Of a stretch of DNA of 64,000 nt, positions 34,229 through 42,114 are shown in pieces. The notes under the pieces were generated by a model that worked only from the letters and a program-made list of their open reading frames with translations, was not told where the DNA came from and searched no databases. Each line of letters starts with the position of its first letter. Positions within the stretch are counted from its first letter, which is position 1. The DNA comes from Lewinellaceae bacterium (GTDB lineage Bacteria; Bacteroidota; Bacteroidia; Chitinophagales; Saprospiraceae), in NCBI GenBank assembly GCA_020636105.1, contig JACJYL010000002.1, positions 868,001 to 932,000 of the forward strand, written 5' to 3'. A program made the position numbers and the translations under genes.

Positions 34229-36025
34229 TTAAAAAGCCCTGACTGCTCGAACACGACCGAAGTCGTTGTTCTTATTGCCGCTGCCCTGACTGCCATTGGG
34301 GAAGTACTGTACCCAAGCGTAGAAGCCGCCGTCCTCCGTAGAACTCCAGTAGTAGTTGCTATCAAAACCACCAAGCGCATTTTGGTGTAGATTAACATAC
34401 ATTAAATTCAGCTCATTCTTTGAGGGCAAAAACCAATCATCATATACTATTCCCCCTACCGTTACCGAATAATCAGCACAGATCCGGGCGGCGTCACCGG
34501 CAGAGCTGCAAGCCCCATTTACGATTAAAGTCGTATTTGACTGACCTGTACCCACTGCTGTACTCGTGCCTCCTATTAGCGTTCCATTACAACCCCATGG
34601 CCTCGTAAAATCTCCATTATAAGACTGATCAACCGGCGCTGCCACCAGACCATGCTGCCCACTCCCATCTAAATAAAATATGATACCTCCCGCATAAGAA
34701 TCTCCTATAGCTAAAGGACATGGGCCCCACGTAGGTACCCCATCGCAGAAGGTTAGCGTCTGGCCCTGGCTGCCCGGTGCTACACTTACCCAACTACTTC
34801 CGTTCCAATAGTTCATCTCTCCGGCTTGTGTTCCATCTGGGAATGTTCCTTGTGGGCCTGTCGCGCCGTCTGCACCATCGGTTCCTGCCGGACCTTGTGG
34901 GCCTGTCGCGCCTTGTGGGCCTATTGGTCCGGCAGGTCCTTGGGGTCCTGTGGCACCTATTGGTCCGGCAGGTCCTGTGGCGCCTTGTGGGCCTATTGGC
35001 CCGGCAGGTCCTGTGGCGCCTGTGGCACCTATTGGTCCTGTGGCGCCTGTGGCACCTATTGGTCCGGCAGGTCCTGTGGCGCCTGTGGCACCTATTGGTC
35101 CTGTGGCGCCTTGTGGGCCTATTGGCCCGGCAGGTCCTGTAGCACCTGTAGCACCTATTGGTCCGGCAGGTCCTGTGGCGCCTTGTGGGCCGGGTACGCC
35201 CTGTGGTCCCTGTGGTCCCTGTGGTCCGGTATCAGGTTCTACCCAGGCATAATTACCCAGGCCATTCGTCGATAATACCTGGCCATTAGAGCCTCCTGCT
35301 GGCAATTCGATCTCGTTGGTCGGATCAAGGTCGTTATCTGCCAGGAGATGCGCGGCAAAGGCAGCGGTTGAGGCATTCAAATATCCTTTGGTCACAGCAT
35401 CCTGCATATCCACAGGATCCGCGAGGTTTTTGATATTGTTCCCGCTCATCTGAAGATCACCGCCTGGCAGTAAGCGCATGCGCTCATGGTTGTTGGTTCT
35501 GAAAACCAATGCTTTGGCATCGGTGGTACCCAGGAACTGGTATTTGTCCAGAACACCATCATTGCCATTGGTTTTCCAATAAGGGCCTGCTGCTTTTTCA
35601 GTGCCATTACCGCCAGTCAACTCCCCTGCCGTGCCGGCGTGGAAAGCGTAGGGTACGGATAACAGGCGCGTTGTCGCTATCGAGATGTATTCATCATCTG
35701 TTTCCAGCGCCATATCCATCCACACTTCATGGCTACCCCAGGATATTTCAGTAAAATCCCCCAAGCCGGCCATGCCTTCGCCGATGATCACATTAAATAA
35801 CCCCAACTGGCTGGTCACCACTTCATGGATTTCACTGTACATCGTTTTGCCCACAGGGCCATCTGCCAACAGGCTGATCTTTAAATGGATCACCTCGTTA
35901 GCTAATACCTTGCCGTTTACATCCCGGGCCACTGCCTGGTAATTCATGCCTTGGGGCACGCTTTGGGCCACAAGGCCCAGCGTGATGCCTAAAAACAGTA
36001 CGATTAATAAAAGTCCTTTTTTCAT
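34229..36025 (-). CDS. Collagen-like secreted protein with DUF1566/C-lectin-like C-terminus (copy 1)
   Basis: 598 residues from the ATG at 36025, where a signal peptide starts (MKKGLLLIVLFLGITLGLVAQ); the upstream extension has no signal features. Residues ~22-260 are a conserved N-domain (SVPQGMNYQAVARDVNGK) shared with the two paralogues. About 130 residues of Gly-X-Y follow (GPQGPQGVPGPQG, GATGPAGPIGATG repeats), probably a collagen-type triple helix. The C-terminal ~160 residues (GDSYAGGIIFYLDGSGQHGL, WFLPSKNELNLMY, YYWSSTE, RVRAVRAF) fit the DUF1566 / C-type-lectin-like fold. The last ~45 codons vary against copy 2 (see the variable-repeat features). Likely a trimeric surface adhesin. 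Confidence 0.9.
   Translation of the reverse strand: MKKGLLLIVLFLGITLGLVAQSVPQGMNYQAVARDVNGKVLANEVIHLKISLLADGPVGKTMYSEIHEVVTSQLGLFNVIIGEGMAGLGDFTEISWGSHEVWMDMALETDDEYISIATTRLLSVPYAFHAGTAGELTGGNGTEKAAGPYWKTNGNDGVLDKYQFLGTTDAKALVFRTNNHERMRLLPGGDLQMSGNNIKNLADPVDMQDAVTKGYLNASTAAFAAHLLADNDLDPTNEIELPAGGSNGQVLSTNGLGNYAWVEPDTGPQGPQGPQGVPGPQGATGPAGPIGATGATGPAGPIGPQGATGPIGATGATGPAGPIGATGATGPIGATGATGPAGPIGPQGATGPAGPIGATGPQGPAGPIGPQGATGPQGPAGTDGADGATGPQGTFPDGTQAGEMNYWNGSSWVSVAPGSQGQTLTFCDGVPTWGPCPLAIGDSYAGGIIFYLDGSGQHGLVAAPVDQSYNGDFTRPWGCNGTLIGGTSTAVGTGQSNTTLIVNGACSSAGDAARICADYSVTVGGIVYDDWFLPSKNELNLMYVNLHQNALGGFDSNYYWSSTEDGGFYAWVQYFPNGSQGSGNKNNDFGRVRAVRAF
34256..34363 (-). other. DGR-like variable repeat of collagen-like copy 1
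   Basis: 36 codons between the conserved ALGGF and RVRAVRAF. Nearly all codons at variable positions end in C or T: GAT AGC AAC TAC, then GAC GGC GGC TTC TAC, CCC AAT, AGC GGC AAT, AAC AAC GAC TTC GGT. This is the NNY pattern left by adenine-directed mutagenesis of AAC/AAT codons. Tryptophan, serine and threonine scaffold residues (WSSTE, GSQG) stay fixed. Confidence 0.65.
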
Positions 36026-36231
36026 TGTTTTTAATTTTTGTTTACGATTATTTTTTTTCGATCTATATGGCTTGATACACTTCCTTGAATACCGGTAAGT
36101 CATAATATAAGGCCATATTTCAAAATAAAATACTACGTGATTTTTGCTTCATTTGGCAAACCTAAAATGCGTTTTGCTTTGCACTCATTTGTCGCAAAAA
36201 TTCGACCGCTTCGCGGTAAATAGTTAAATAG
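36026..36231. repeat. Spacer duplicated from downstream of copy 1
   Basis: Bases ~36052-36115 (TTTCGATCTATATGGCTTGA onward) closely repeat ~33952-34015, and the shared TTGTCGCAAAAATTCGACCGC follows in both (~34088 and ~36190). The whole unit of gene plus 3' flank was therefore duplicated in tandem. A short hairpin ACCGC/GCGGT (36205-36217) lies 15 bases behind the copy 2 stop. Confidence 0.75.
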
Positions 36232-37992
36232 TTAAAAAGCCCTGACTGCCCGAACACGAGTGGCGCTGTCCTTAAGGATGTTGCCCTGACTGCCACTGGC
36301 GAAGCTCTGTAACCACGCGTTGCCGTAGTTGCCGCCCTCCGTAGAACTCCAGTAGTAGCCGCCAGCAAAACCACCAAGCGCATTCAAATGAAGATTTACA
36401 TACATCATATCCAACTCATCCTTGGAAGGTAAATACCAATCTGTAAATCCCCCGTCACTTAGTCCTGCACACTGCTCAGCTGCAGAAGCATTTCCTGTCC
36501 CCATTCTATAAATTATCTTTTTAGTATTTTGTGCACCTCCATAGATTCCAGCCGCATAAGCATAAGTATCGCTATATGAGGTTGCCCATTGATAATATCC
36601 CGGTTCATCCGCAGCCTTTGCCACCAGGCCATGGCAGCCACTTCCGTCCAGGTAAAAAATAATCCCTCCTGCATAGGTATCCCCTATGGCTAAATTGCAG
36701 GTACTACTCCCCGATCCATTATCTACCCAGCTGTAGGTTCCGTTGCCATCCGTAGAAAGCACCTGTCCGTTGGTGCCGCCGGAAGGCAGCGTGGTGCCAT
36801 CGGCTCCCGGAGGGCCTGGTGCACCATCATTTCCTGCCGGGCCTTGGGGACCTGTCGCTCCGGTAGCCCCAGTAGCTCCGGTTGCGCCTTGGGGGCCTGG
36901 TGCACCATCAGCACCATCAGTTCCTGCCGGGCCTTGGGGACCTGTCGCTCCGGTAGCCCCAGTAGCTCCGGTTGCGCCTTGGGGGCCTGATGCACCATCA
37001 GCACCATCAGTTCCTGCCGGGCCTTGGGGACCTGTCGCTCCGGTGGCCCCAGTAGCTCCCGTTGCGCCTTGGGGGCCTATTGGCCCGGCAGGTCCTGTAG
37101 CACCTATTGGTCCGGCAGGTCCTGTGGCGCCTTGTGGGCCGGGTACGCCCTGTGGTCCCTGTGGTCCCTGTGGTCCCTGTGGTCCCTGTGGTCCGGTATC
37201 AGGTTCTACCCAGGCATAATTACCCAGGCCATTCGTCGATAATACCTGGCCATTAGAGCCTCCTGCTGGCAATTCGATTTCGTTGGTCGGATCAAGGTCG
37301 TTATCTGCCAGGAGATGCGCGGCAAAGGCAGCGGTTGAGGCATTCAAATATCCTTTGGTCACAGCATCCTGCATATCCACAGGATCCGCGAGGTTTTTGA
37401 TATTGTTCCCGCTCATCTGAAGATCACCGCCTGGCAGTAAGCGCATGCGCTCCTGGTTGTTGGTTCTGAAAACCAATGCTTTGGCATCGGTGGTACCCAG
37501 GAACTGGTATTTGTCCAGAACACCATCATTGCCATTGGTTTTCCAATAAGGGCCTGCTGCTTTTTCAGTGCCATTACCGCCAGTCAACTCCCCTGCCGTG
37601 CCGGCGTGGAAAGCGTAGGGTACGGATAACAGGCGCGTTGTCGCTATCGAGATGTATTCATCATCTGTTTCCAGCGCCATATCCATCCACACTTCATGGC
37701 TACCCCAGGATATTTCAGTAAAATCCCCCAAGCCGGCCATACCTTCACCGATGATCACATTAAATAACCCCAGCTGGCTGGTCACCACTTCATGGATCTC
37801 ACTGTACATCGTTTTTCCGGATGGACCATCCGCCAACAGGCTGATCTTTAATTGGATCGCCTCGTTGGACAATACCTTTCCGTTTACATCCCGCGCTACT
37901 GCCTGGTAGTTCATGCCTTGTGGCACGCTTTGGGCCAAAAGGCCCAGCGTGATGCCTAAAAACAGTACGATTAATAAAAGTCCTTTTTTCAT
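36232..37992 (-). CDS. Collagen-like secreted protein with DUF1566/C-lectin-like C-terminus (copy 2)
   Basis: 586 residues starting with the same signal peptide as copy 1. The N-domain is almost identical, also at DNA level over several hundred bases. The collagen-like stretch is different: it has three near-identical ~28-residue blocks (GATGATGATGPQGPAGTDG and DGAPGPQG types). The C-domain contains GDTYAGGIIFYLDGSGCHGL, WYLPSKDELDMMYVNLHLN, YYWSSTE and the end RVRAVRAF. It starts 27 bp after a small T9SS-tailed protein gene, so both are probably one transcript. The likely location is the cell surface; a ligand-binding role is inferred from the lectin-like domain. Confidence 0.9.
   Translation of the reverse strand: MKKGLLLIVLFLGITLGLLAQSVPQGMNYQAVARDVNGKVLSNEAIQLKISLLADGPSGKTMYSEIHEVVTSQLGLFNVIIGEGMAGLGDFTEISWGSHEVWMDMALETDDEYISIATTRLLSVPYAFHAGTAGELTGGNGTEKAAGPYWKTNGNDGVLDKYQFLGTTDAKALVFRTNNQERMRLLPGGDLQMSGNNIKNLADPVDMQDAVTKGYLNASTAAFAAHLLADNDLDPTNEIELPAGGSNGQVLSTNGLGNYAWVEPDTGPQGPQGPQGPQGPQGVPGPQGATGPAGPIGATGPAGPIGPQGATGATGATGATGPQGPAGTDGADGASGPQGATGATGATGATGPQGPAGTDGADGAPGPQGATGATGATGATGPQGPAGNDGAPGPPGADGTTLPSGGTNGQVLSTDGNGTYSWVDNGSGSSTCNLAIGDTYAGGIIFYLDGSGCHGLVAKAADEPGYYQWATSYSDTYAYAAGIYGGAQNTKKIIYRMGTGNASAAEQCAGLSDGGFTDWYLPSKDELDMMYVNLHLNALGGFAGGYYWSSTEGGNYGNAWLQSFASGSQGNILKDSATRVRAVRAF
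36259..36366 (-). other. DGR-like variable repeat of collagen-like copy 2
   Basis: Aligned with copy 1, codons change in bases one and two while base three stays: GCT/GAT, GGC/AGC, GGC/AAC, GCC/CCC, AGT/AAT, AAC/AGC, ATC/GGC, CTT/AAT, GAC/AAC, AGC/AAC, GCC/GAC, ACT/GGT, and TTA/GTA. Two one-codon indels, GCG/GCT and CGG/CGA are the exceptions. The flanks (TGG AGT TCT ACG GAG and GCA GTC AGG GCT TTT) are the same. Confidence 0.65.
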
Positions 37993-38019
37993 TTTTTTGT
38001 ATTTTTTGTTTAAAGTGAT

Positions 38020-38529
38020 TTAGTCAATTTTACTTATTTTATACGAGCGCAGCAGTAGCCCTTTGGCATCCCGCAGCGTAACACTGTAAATTCCGGAGGC
38101 GTAACCGCCCAGGTCCCATTCCAGCTGTGCTAAAGAAAGATCCACAGTAGCTCTTTGCAGACGCTGGCCCCGGGCATCCCACAAGGCTAGTTCGCCTTCG
38201 CCTTCCCATTCCGAATGGATGCGGATCGAAAGACTCGAAGACACAGGATTCGGCGCAAGGGTCATTTCAAGGTCTTTACCTCCTTGTTTTACAGGTGATT
38301 CCAGGATGGTTTCCACCCTTAACATCGGTTGGTGAAATCCTTCGGTAAGCAAACCGTTCGGTGTTTCAAGGCTGCTTACCGATAGTTCGCCCAGTGTCCA
38401 GTCCAGCGTCATCGCTGCTCCTTTCGCTGTACTGCCGCCAGCGGCGGCCATCACCGTTGGACTTTGTTCTTGGGCACTGGCTATCGTTACCAGTCCCATG
38501 CCTATTAGGCAGAGGAATACTTTTCTCAT
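38020..38529 (-). CDS. Small secreted protein with T9SS sorting domain
   Basis: 169 residues. A signal peptide (MRKVFLCLIGMGLVTIASAQ) is followed by a ~55-residue segment (MTLDWTLGELSVSSLETPNG, LTEGFHQPMLRV) that is common in front of T9SS domains in this group. The C-terminal sorting domain begins LAPNPVSSSLSIRIHSEW and ends GIYSVTLRDAKGLLLRSYKI. It has no room for an enzymatic domain. It precedes collagen-like copy 2 on the same strand by 27 bp and may help display or process it (inference). Confidence 0.83.
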   Translation of the reverse strand: MRKVFLCLIGMGLVTIASAQEQSPTVMAAAGGSTAKGAAMTLDWTLGELSVSSLETPNGLLTEGFHQPMLRVETILESPVKQGGKDLEMTLAPNPVSSSLSIRIHSEWEGEGELALWDARGQRLQRATVDLSLAQLEWDLGGYASGIYSVTLRDAKGLLLRSYKISKID

Positions 38530-38943
38530 GCTTATGAGTTTTGTAGTTGATAAATATTTTAAAAAATAAAAAAGTCAGAACGGAACTCAGGCGCCTGACA
38601 AACCTGTTAAACCATTGCTGGTTTATGCTTTTAGTACAGCGTTGTTTGTCTCTTTTGGCAATGCTTTTTTATAGCCACCAAACAGTGAGAGAAAAAATAA
38701 AAATATAAAAGAGAAGAATACCTGGTTTTATCACAGGCAGGCTTTAGTAGTTTTCAACTTTTGATTTTACGCGGGTTTTTAAGAAAGGTTGCACGAAAGT
38801 AAAAAAAAAATTCGGTTCCGAGCAACGAGACGACACCTTTTTCCTGCCGCACTTTGCCCCGCGCTAAGAGGTCACCTCGAAAAACCAGTAACCAGCATCA
38901 AGTAACCAGCAACCAACAATTTTTTTATTGGAATTTATGCTGT
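38530..38943. repeat. Gene-free spacer with half palindrome and GGTTACTGG tract
   Basis: About 410 bp. Bases 38827-38878 repeat the right half of the palindromic element at 33654-33781 (GAGACGACACCTTTT to GTCACCTC). Bases 38883-38920 hold AACCAGTAACCAG-type tandem units. The rest shows no gene. Confidence 0.55.
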
Positions 38944-40239
38944 CTAATTGAAAATTATTACAGAAATATAGCCATAATCATTGGAATTCCAGTCTGCATA
39001 ATCGGAGGAACTGCCAACCATTCCGACGGTATAGGTCCCCGGGCTCAATCCGCTCAGGATATCATTAACGTTAACAATCTGTCGGGTGTATTGTGCACAC
39101 CTTATGCCCCAAATTCCAGCACCACTTAATTGTAAACTACCTAATGCAGGCGCTGTCATTTGGTACCCGACATAAATTTTCAAATCCTCTGCACCTCCTA
39201 CGGCCGCAGAACCAAGGCCTTTATTCGCCACCAACATTATTTTTTGGCCAGCAGTTATCGTCACGCTAACCGTTGGCCCAATAAATGCATAGGAGGCAGT
39301 GACAGCATTTCCCTCCATACTACTTCTGGCAAAGGAAACAATTCCTGTGGCTCCGGTGGCTCCTGTGGCTCCTGTTAAACCCTGTGGACCCTGCGGGCCT
39401 TGTGGGCCTTGCGGACCTTGCGGACCCTGTGAACCTTGCGGACCTTGTGGTCCTTCAGGTCCTGAATCAGGTTCCACCCAACTGTATACGCCCAACCCAT
39501 TGGTCGACAATACCTGGCCATCTGTTCCTCCTGCGGGCAATTCGATCTCATTGGTTGGATCCAGGTCATCATCTGCTTCAACATGAGCATCAACATAACT
39601 TTTCGTCACTGCATCCTGCAGATCCACCGGATCCTTCAGATTTTTGATATTGTTTTTGCTCATCCATAAATCTCCTCCGGGCAACAAGCGCATCCGCTCC
39701 TGGTTATTTGTTTTGAAAACCAGGGCTCTGGCATCTGTCGTGCCCAGGAACTGGTATTGGTCAAAAACACCATCATTACCGTTGGTCTTCCAATACGGGC
39801 CCGCGGCTTTTTCCGTTCCATTGCCTCCCAGCAAGGCTCCTGCCGTGCCGGCATGGAAAGCATACGGAACGGATAACAGTCGCGTCGTCGCTATCGAAGT
39901 ATAATCCTCCCCTGTTTTCAGGGCAATATCCATCCACACTTCACTGCTGCCCCAGGAAATTTCCGCAAAATCACCTAAGCCGGCCATGCCTTCGCCGATG
40001 ATTACCGTAAATAACCCCAACTGGCTGGTCACCACTTCATGTATCTCACTGTACATCGTTTTTCCGGATGGACCATCCGCCAACAGGCTGATCTTTAAAT
40101 GTATCGCCTCGTTGGACAATACCTTTCCGTTTACATCCCGCGCTACCGCCTGGTAATTCATGCCTTGTGGCACGCTTTGGGCCACCAGATTTATGGTCCA
40201 GGTAATAAATAAGACAATAATTAGTATTCCTTTTTTCAT
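38944..40239 (-). CDS. Collagen-like secreted protein, divergent C-terminus (copy 3)
   Basis: 431 residues. The signal peptide (MKKGILIIVLFITWTINLVAQ) and N-domain are homologous to copies 1 and 2 but more diverged. The collagen-like stretch is short (GPEGPQGPQGSQGPQGPQG...TGATGATG, ~45 residues). The C-terminal ~125 residues (ARSSMEGNAVTASYAFIGPT, GLSPGTYTVGMVGSSSDYAD, ISVIIFN) form a beta-rich TNF/C1q-like head and not a DUF1566 domain, so no variable repeat is present. Probably a trimeric surface fibre with another binding head. Confidence 0.87.
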   Translation of the reverse strand: MKKGILIIVLFITWTINLVAQSVPQGMNYQAVARDVNGKVLSNEAIHLKISLLADGPSGKTMYSEIHEVVTSQLGLFTVIIGEGMAGLGDFAEISWGSSEVWMDIALKTGEDYTSIATTRLLSVPYAFHAGTAGALLGGNGTEKAAGPYWKTNGNDGVFDQYQFLGTTDARALVFKTNNQERMRLLPGGDLWMSKNNIKNLKDPVDLQDAVTKSYVDAHVEADDDLDPTNEIELPAGGTDGQVLSTNGLGVYSWVEPDSGPEGPQGPQGSQGPQGPQGPQGPQGPQGLTGATGATGATGIVSFARSSMEGNAVTASYAFIGPTVSVTITAGQKIMLVANKGLGSAAVGGAEDLKIYVGYQMTAPALGSLQLSGAGIWGIRCAQYTRQIVNVNDILSGLSPGTYTVGMVGSSSDYADWNSNDYGYISVIIFN

Positions 40240-40831
40240 GGTTAAAAGATTTTAAAGGTGCAATTGTTGATTTTACTTATTTTTTCACGATCGTAATCGT
40301 AGTGTTATAACTTTTGAAGTTAAACCATAAACAGGGGCATCGGAGAAGATCTTTTTAATCCTCAGTGAATTAAAATATCCTTATCGGGGCATGAACGGTA
40401 CTGAAGACAACCTGTTTTGATGATAATCATCCCCTAAAAAAACGAACAAAATTTCTATCCCCACCGAAAAGAGGTTTTTGTGAACGTTAATAAAAAAGCA
40501 ATAAGTTTAAATGAAAAAAAAATTGAAGAACAGAATAAATAAAATAACCTTCTGTTAATTTTAATTACCCCCAACCAAAACACTGATATTTTACGAAAAA
40601 GACAAAAAAAGGTTTCAACAAAATTAAAAAATTACTATAATATTTTTTCAAAAATTCAACAATAAAAAAACTCCGATAGGCAGGTTTGTTTTAATATCGG
40701 ATTGGCAGGATTAAAGTGGATGAAATGGTAAAATTATTGCGCATAAAAAAATCCCGAATCTTACCTGACGGAAAATTCGGGATTCACTACTTATTATGAA
40801 AAACCTATTTCTAGTTAATTTGTCTTCTTTG
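40240..40831. other. AT-rich gene-free region before copy 3
   Basis: About 590 bp, very AT-rich, with no supported gene. It should hold the promoter of copy 3 (minus). Apart from the terminator near its right end I see no clear element. Confidence 0.5.
40743..40784 (-). terminator. Terminator of the FAS1 gene
   Basis: AATCCCGAAT (40750-40759) pairs with ATTCGGGATT (40775-40784); the minus-strand transcript then meets seven Ts. Confidence 0.8.
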
Positions 40832-41785
40832 TTATGGCAAAAGAATAGCATCAATAACATGTACCACGCCATTCGCACCCTGTACATCGGTAAAGGTAAT
40901 ACCTACAGTTTGGTTACTTGTGGTTTTAATTTTTGGGCCATCAGTAAGGTCAATTGTAAATGTACCCCCTAAGGCAGTCACTTCCTGCTGATTCGTCAAA
41001 TCTTTAGATTGTACGTTAGCGCCACTTACAACATGGTAGTTCAATACAGCTTCTAAAGTAGTCACCGGAATATCATCCAGACCATTCCAATCCGGGTTAG
41101 AGTCCAGTAATGCCTGGAATGCCTCGTTGGTTGGTGCAAATACGGTAAACGGACCATTACCTGACAAAATGGATACATAATCCGTAGTCAGATCACTTCT
41201 CGTCAGTGCCGCTACAAGGGTTGAAAACGCAGGATTATTTAAAGCAAGGTTTACTACTGACGGTGGCAACATAACTTCATTGATAATATGTACTGTACCA
41301 TTGGTGGTTGCAACATCAACTGTTGCAGGTGTTGCTGAACCGTTGAATTTTACGCCACCGGTAACATCAACCTGCAAAACAACCTGCTCGTCATTGGGTC
41401 CTGCGGCCAATGTCGTTACATAGGAATCAGTGAGGTCTGTAGATTTCACATCAGCTGCGATAACATGAAATTTCAAGATGTTTGCCAGGGTTGCATTATC
41501 AATATCACTCAGTGAATTCCAGGCAGGATTTGAATCCAATAAAGCCTGAAACGCGGCATTGGTTGGTGCAAATACCGTAAAGGGGCCATCACCTTGCAAA
41601 GTTTCCACTAAGCCCGCCTGCACAACAGCATCAACTAACATGCTCAGATCATCAGTCGCCATAGCTGTTTCTACGATGTCTTTTGGTTCAGGAGTTGGAG
41701 TTGGATCATCAGTATCATCACATGAGGTGAATGTAAACAAGCTGAGTATTAAAAGTCCGGAAAATAAAAATTTTAAATTCTGCAT
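40832..41785 (-). CDS. Lipoprotein with two fasciclin (FAS1) domains
   Basis: 317 residues. The lipoprotein signal ends FTFTSCDD, followed by a short threonine/proline linker (DPTPTPEP). Two FAS1 domains (~37-175 and ~180-317) each show the family signatures: GPFTVFAPTNAAFQALL and GPFTVFAPTNEAFQALL, then LKFHVIA / LNYHVVS, and VHIINEVMLP / VHVIDAILLP. FAS1 proteins mediate adhesion, so a cell-surface lipoprotein with an adhesive role is likely. It has its own terminator and is a single-gene unit. Confidence 0.95.
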   Translation of the reverse strand: MQNLKFLFSGLLILSLFTFTSCDDTDDPTPTPEPKDIVETAMATDDLSMLVDAVVQAGLVETLQGDGPFTVFAPTNAAFQALLDSNPAWNSLSDIDNATLANILKFHVIAADVKSTDLTDSYVTTLAAGPNDEQVVLQVDVTGGVKFNGSATPATVDVATTNGTVHIINEVMLPPSVVNLALNNPAFSTLVAALTRSDLTTDYVSILSGNGPFTVFAPTNEAFQALLDSNPDWNGLDDIPVTTLEAVLNYHVVSGANVQSKDLTNQQEVTALGGTFTIDLTDGPKIKTTSNQTVGITFTDVQGANGVVHVIDAILLP

Positions 41786-42114
41786 TTCTTAAAAGGTTTT
41801 TTATGTTTAATAAAGATGAAAGTAAAACGCAGTAGTTTTTGTTTTGTTTAATTTTTTTAAAAATTACTTAAACAAAACATTCGTTCCGGTTGTTTCATGT
41901 ACACGTACATGAACTTTTTTCTAATTTTTTTTTCTTTTTTTAATTTTTAGGAAAAATAAAACAGGATTACTGGTTTAATACACTTCAAACTACCAAAATC
42001 AGGTAAGCAACTTAGAAATAAGCAAGCATAAAAAAGCAATATTCCCATTTTGTAAATTGGGAAACGCTGCAAGATCTATATCAATATATTGATTGAAGAA
42101 CAGTCCGATCTGAC
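41786..42114. other. AT-rich spacer
   Basis: About 330 bp with poly-A/T tracts upstream of the FAS1 gene; no gene or clear promoter is visible. Confidence 0.45.

Noticed and set aside
34777..37242. Long plus-strand frames rich in Pro, Ala, Gly, Cys or Trp over the collagen-like genes
   Set aside because: They are complements of the repetitive Gly-X-Y coding sequence; the repeats keep opposite frames open. No start context or domain supports them.
33627..40831. DGR reverse transcriptase, accessory gene or template repeat near the variable repeats
   Set aside because: No reverse-transcriptase motif and no adenine-rich copy of the variable repeat could be seen in the spacers or anywhere in the window.
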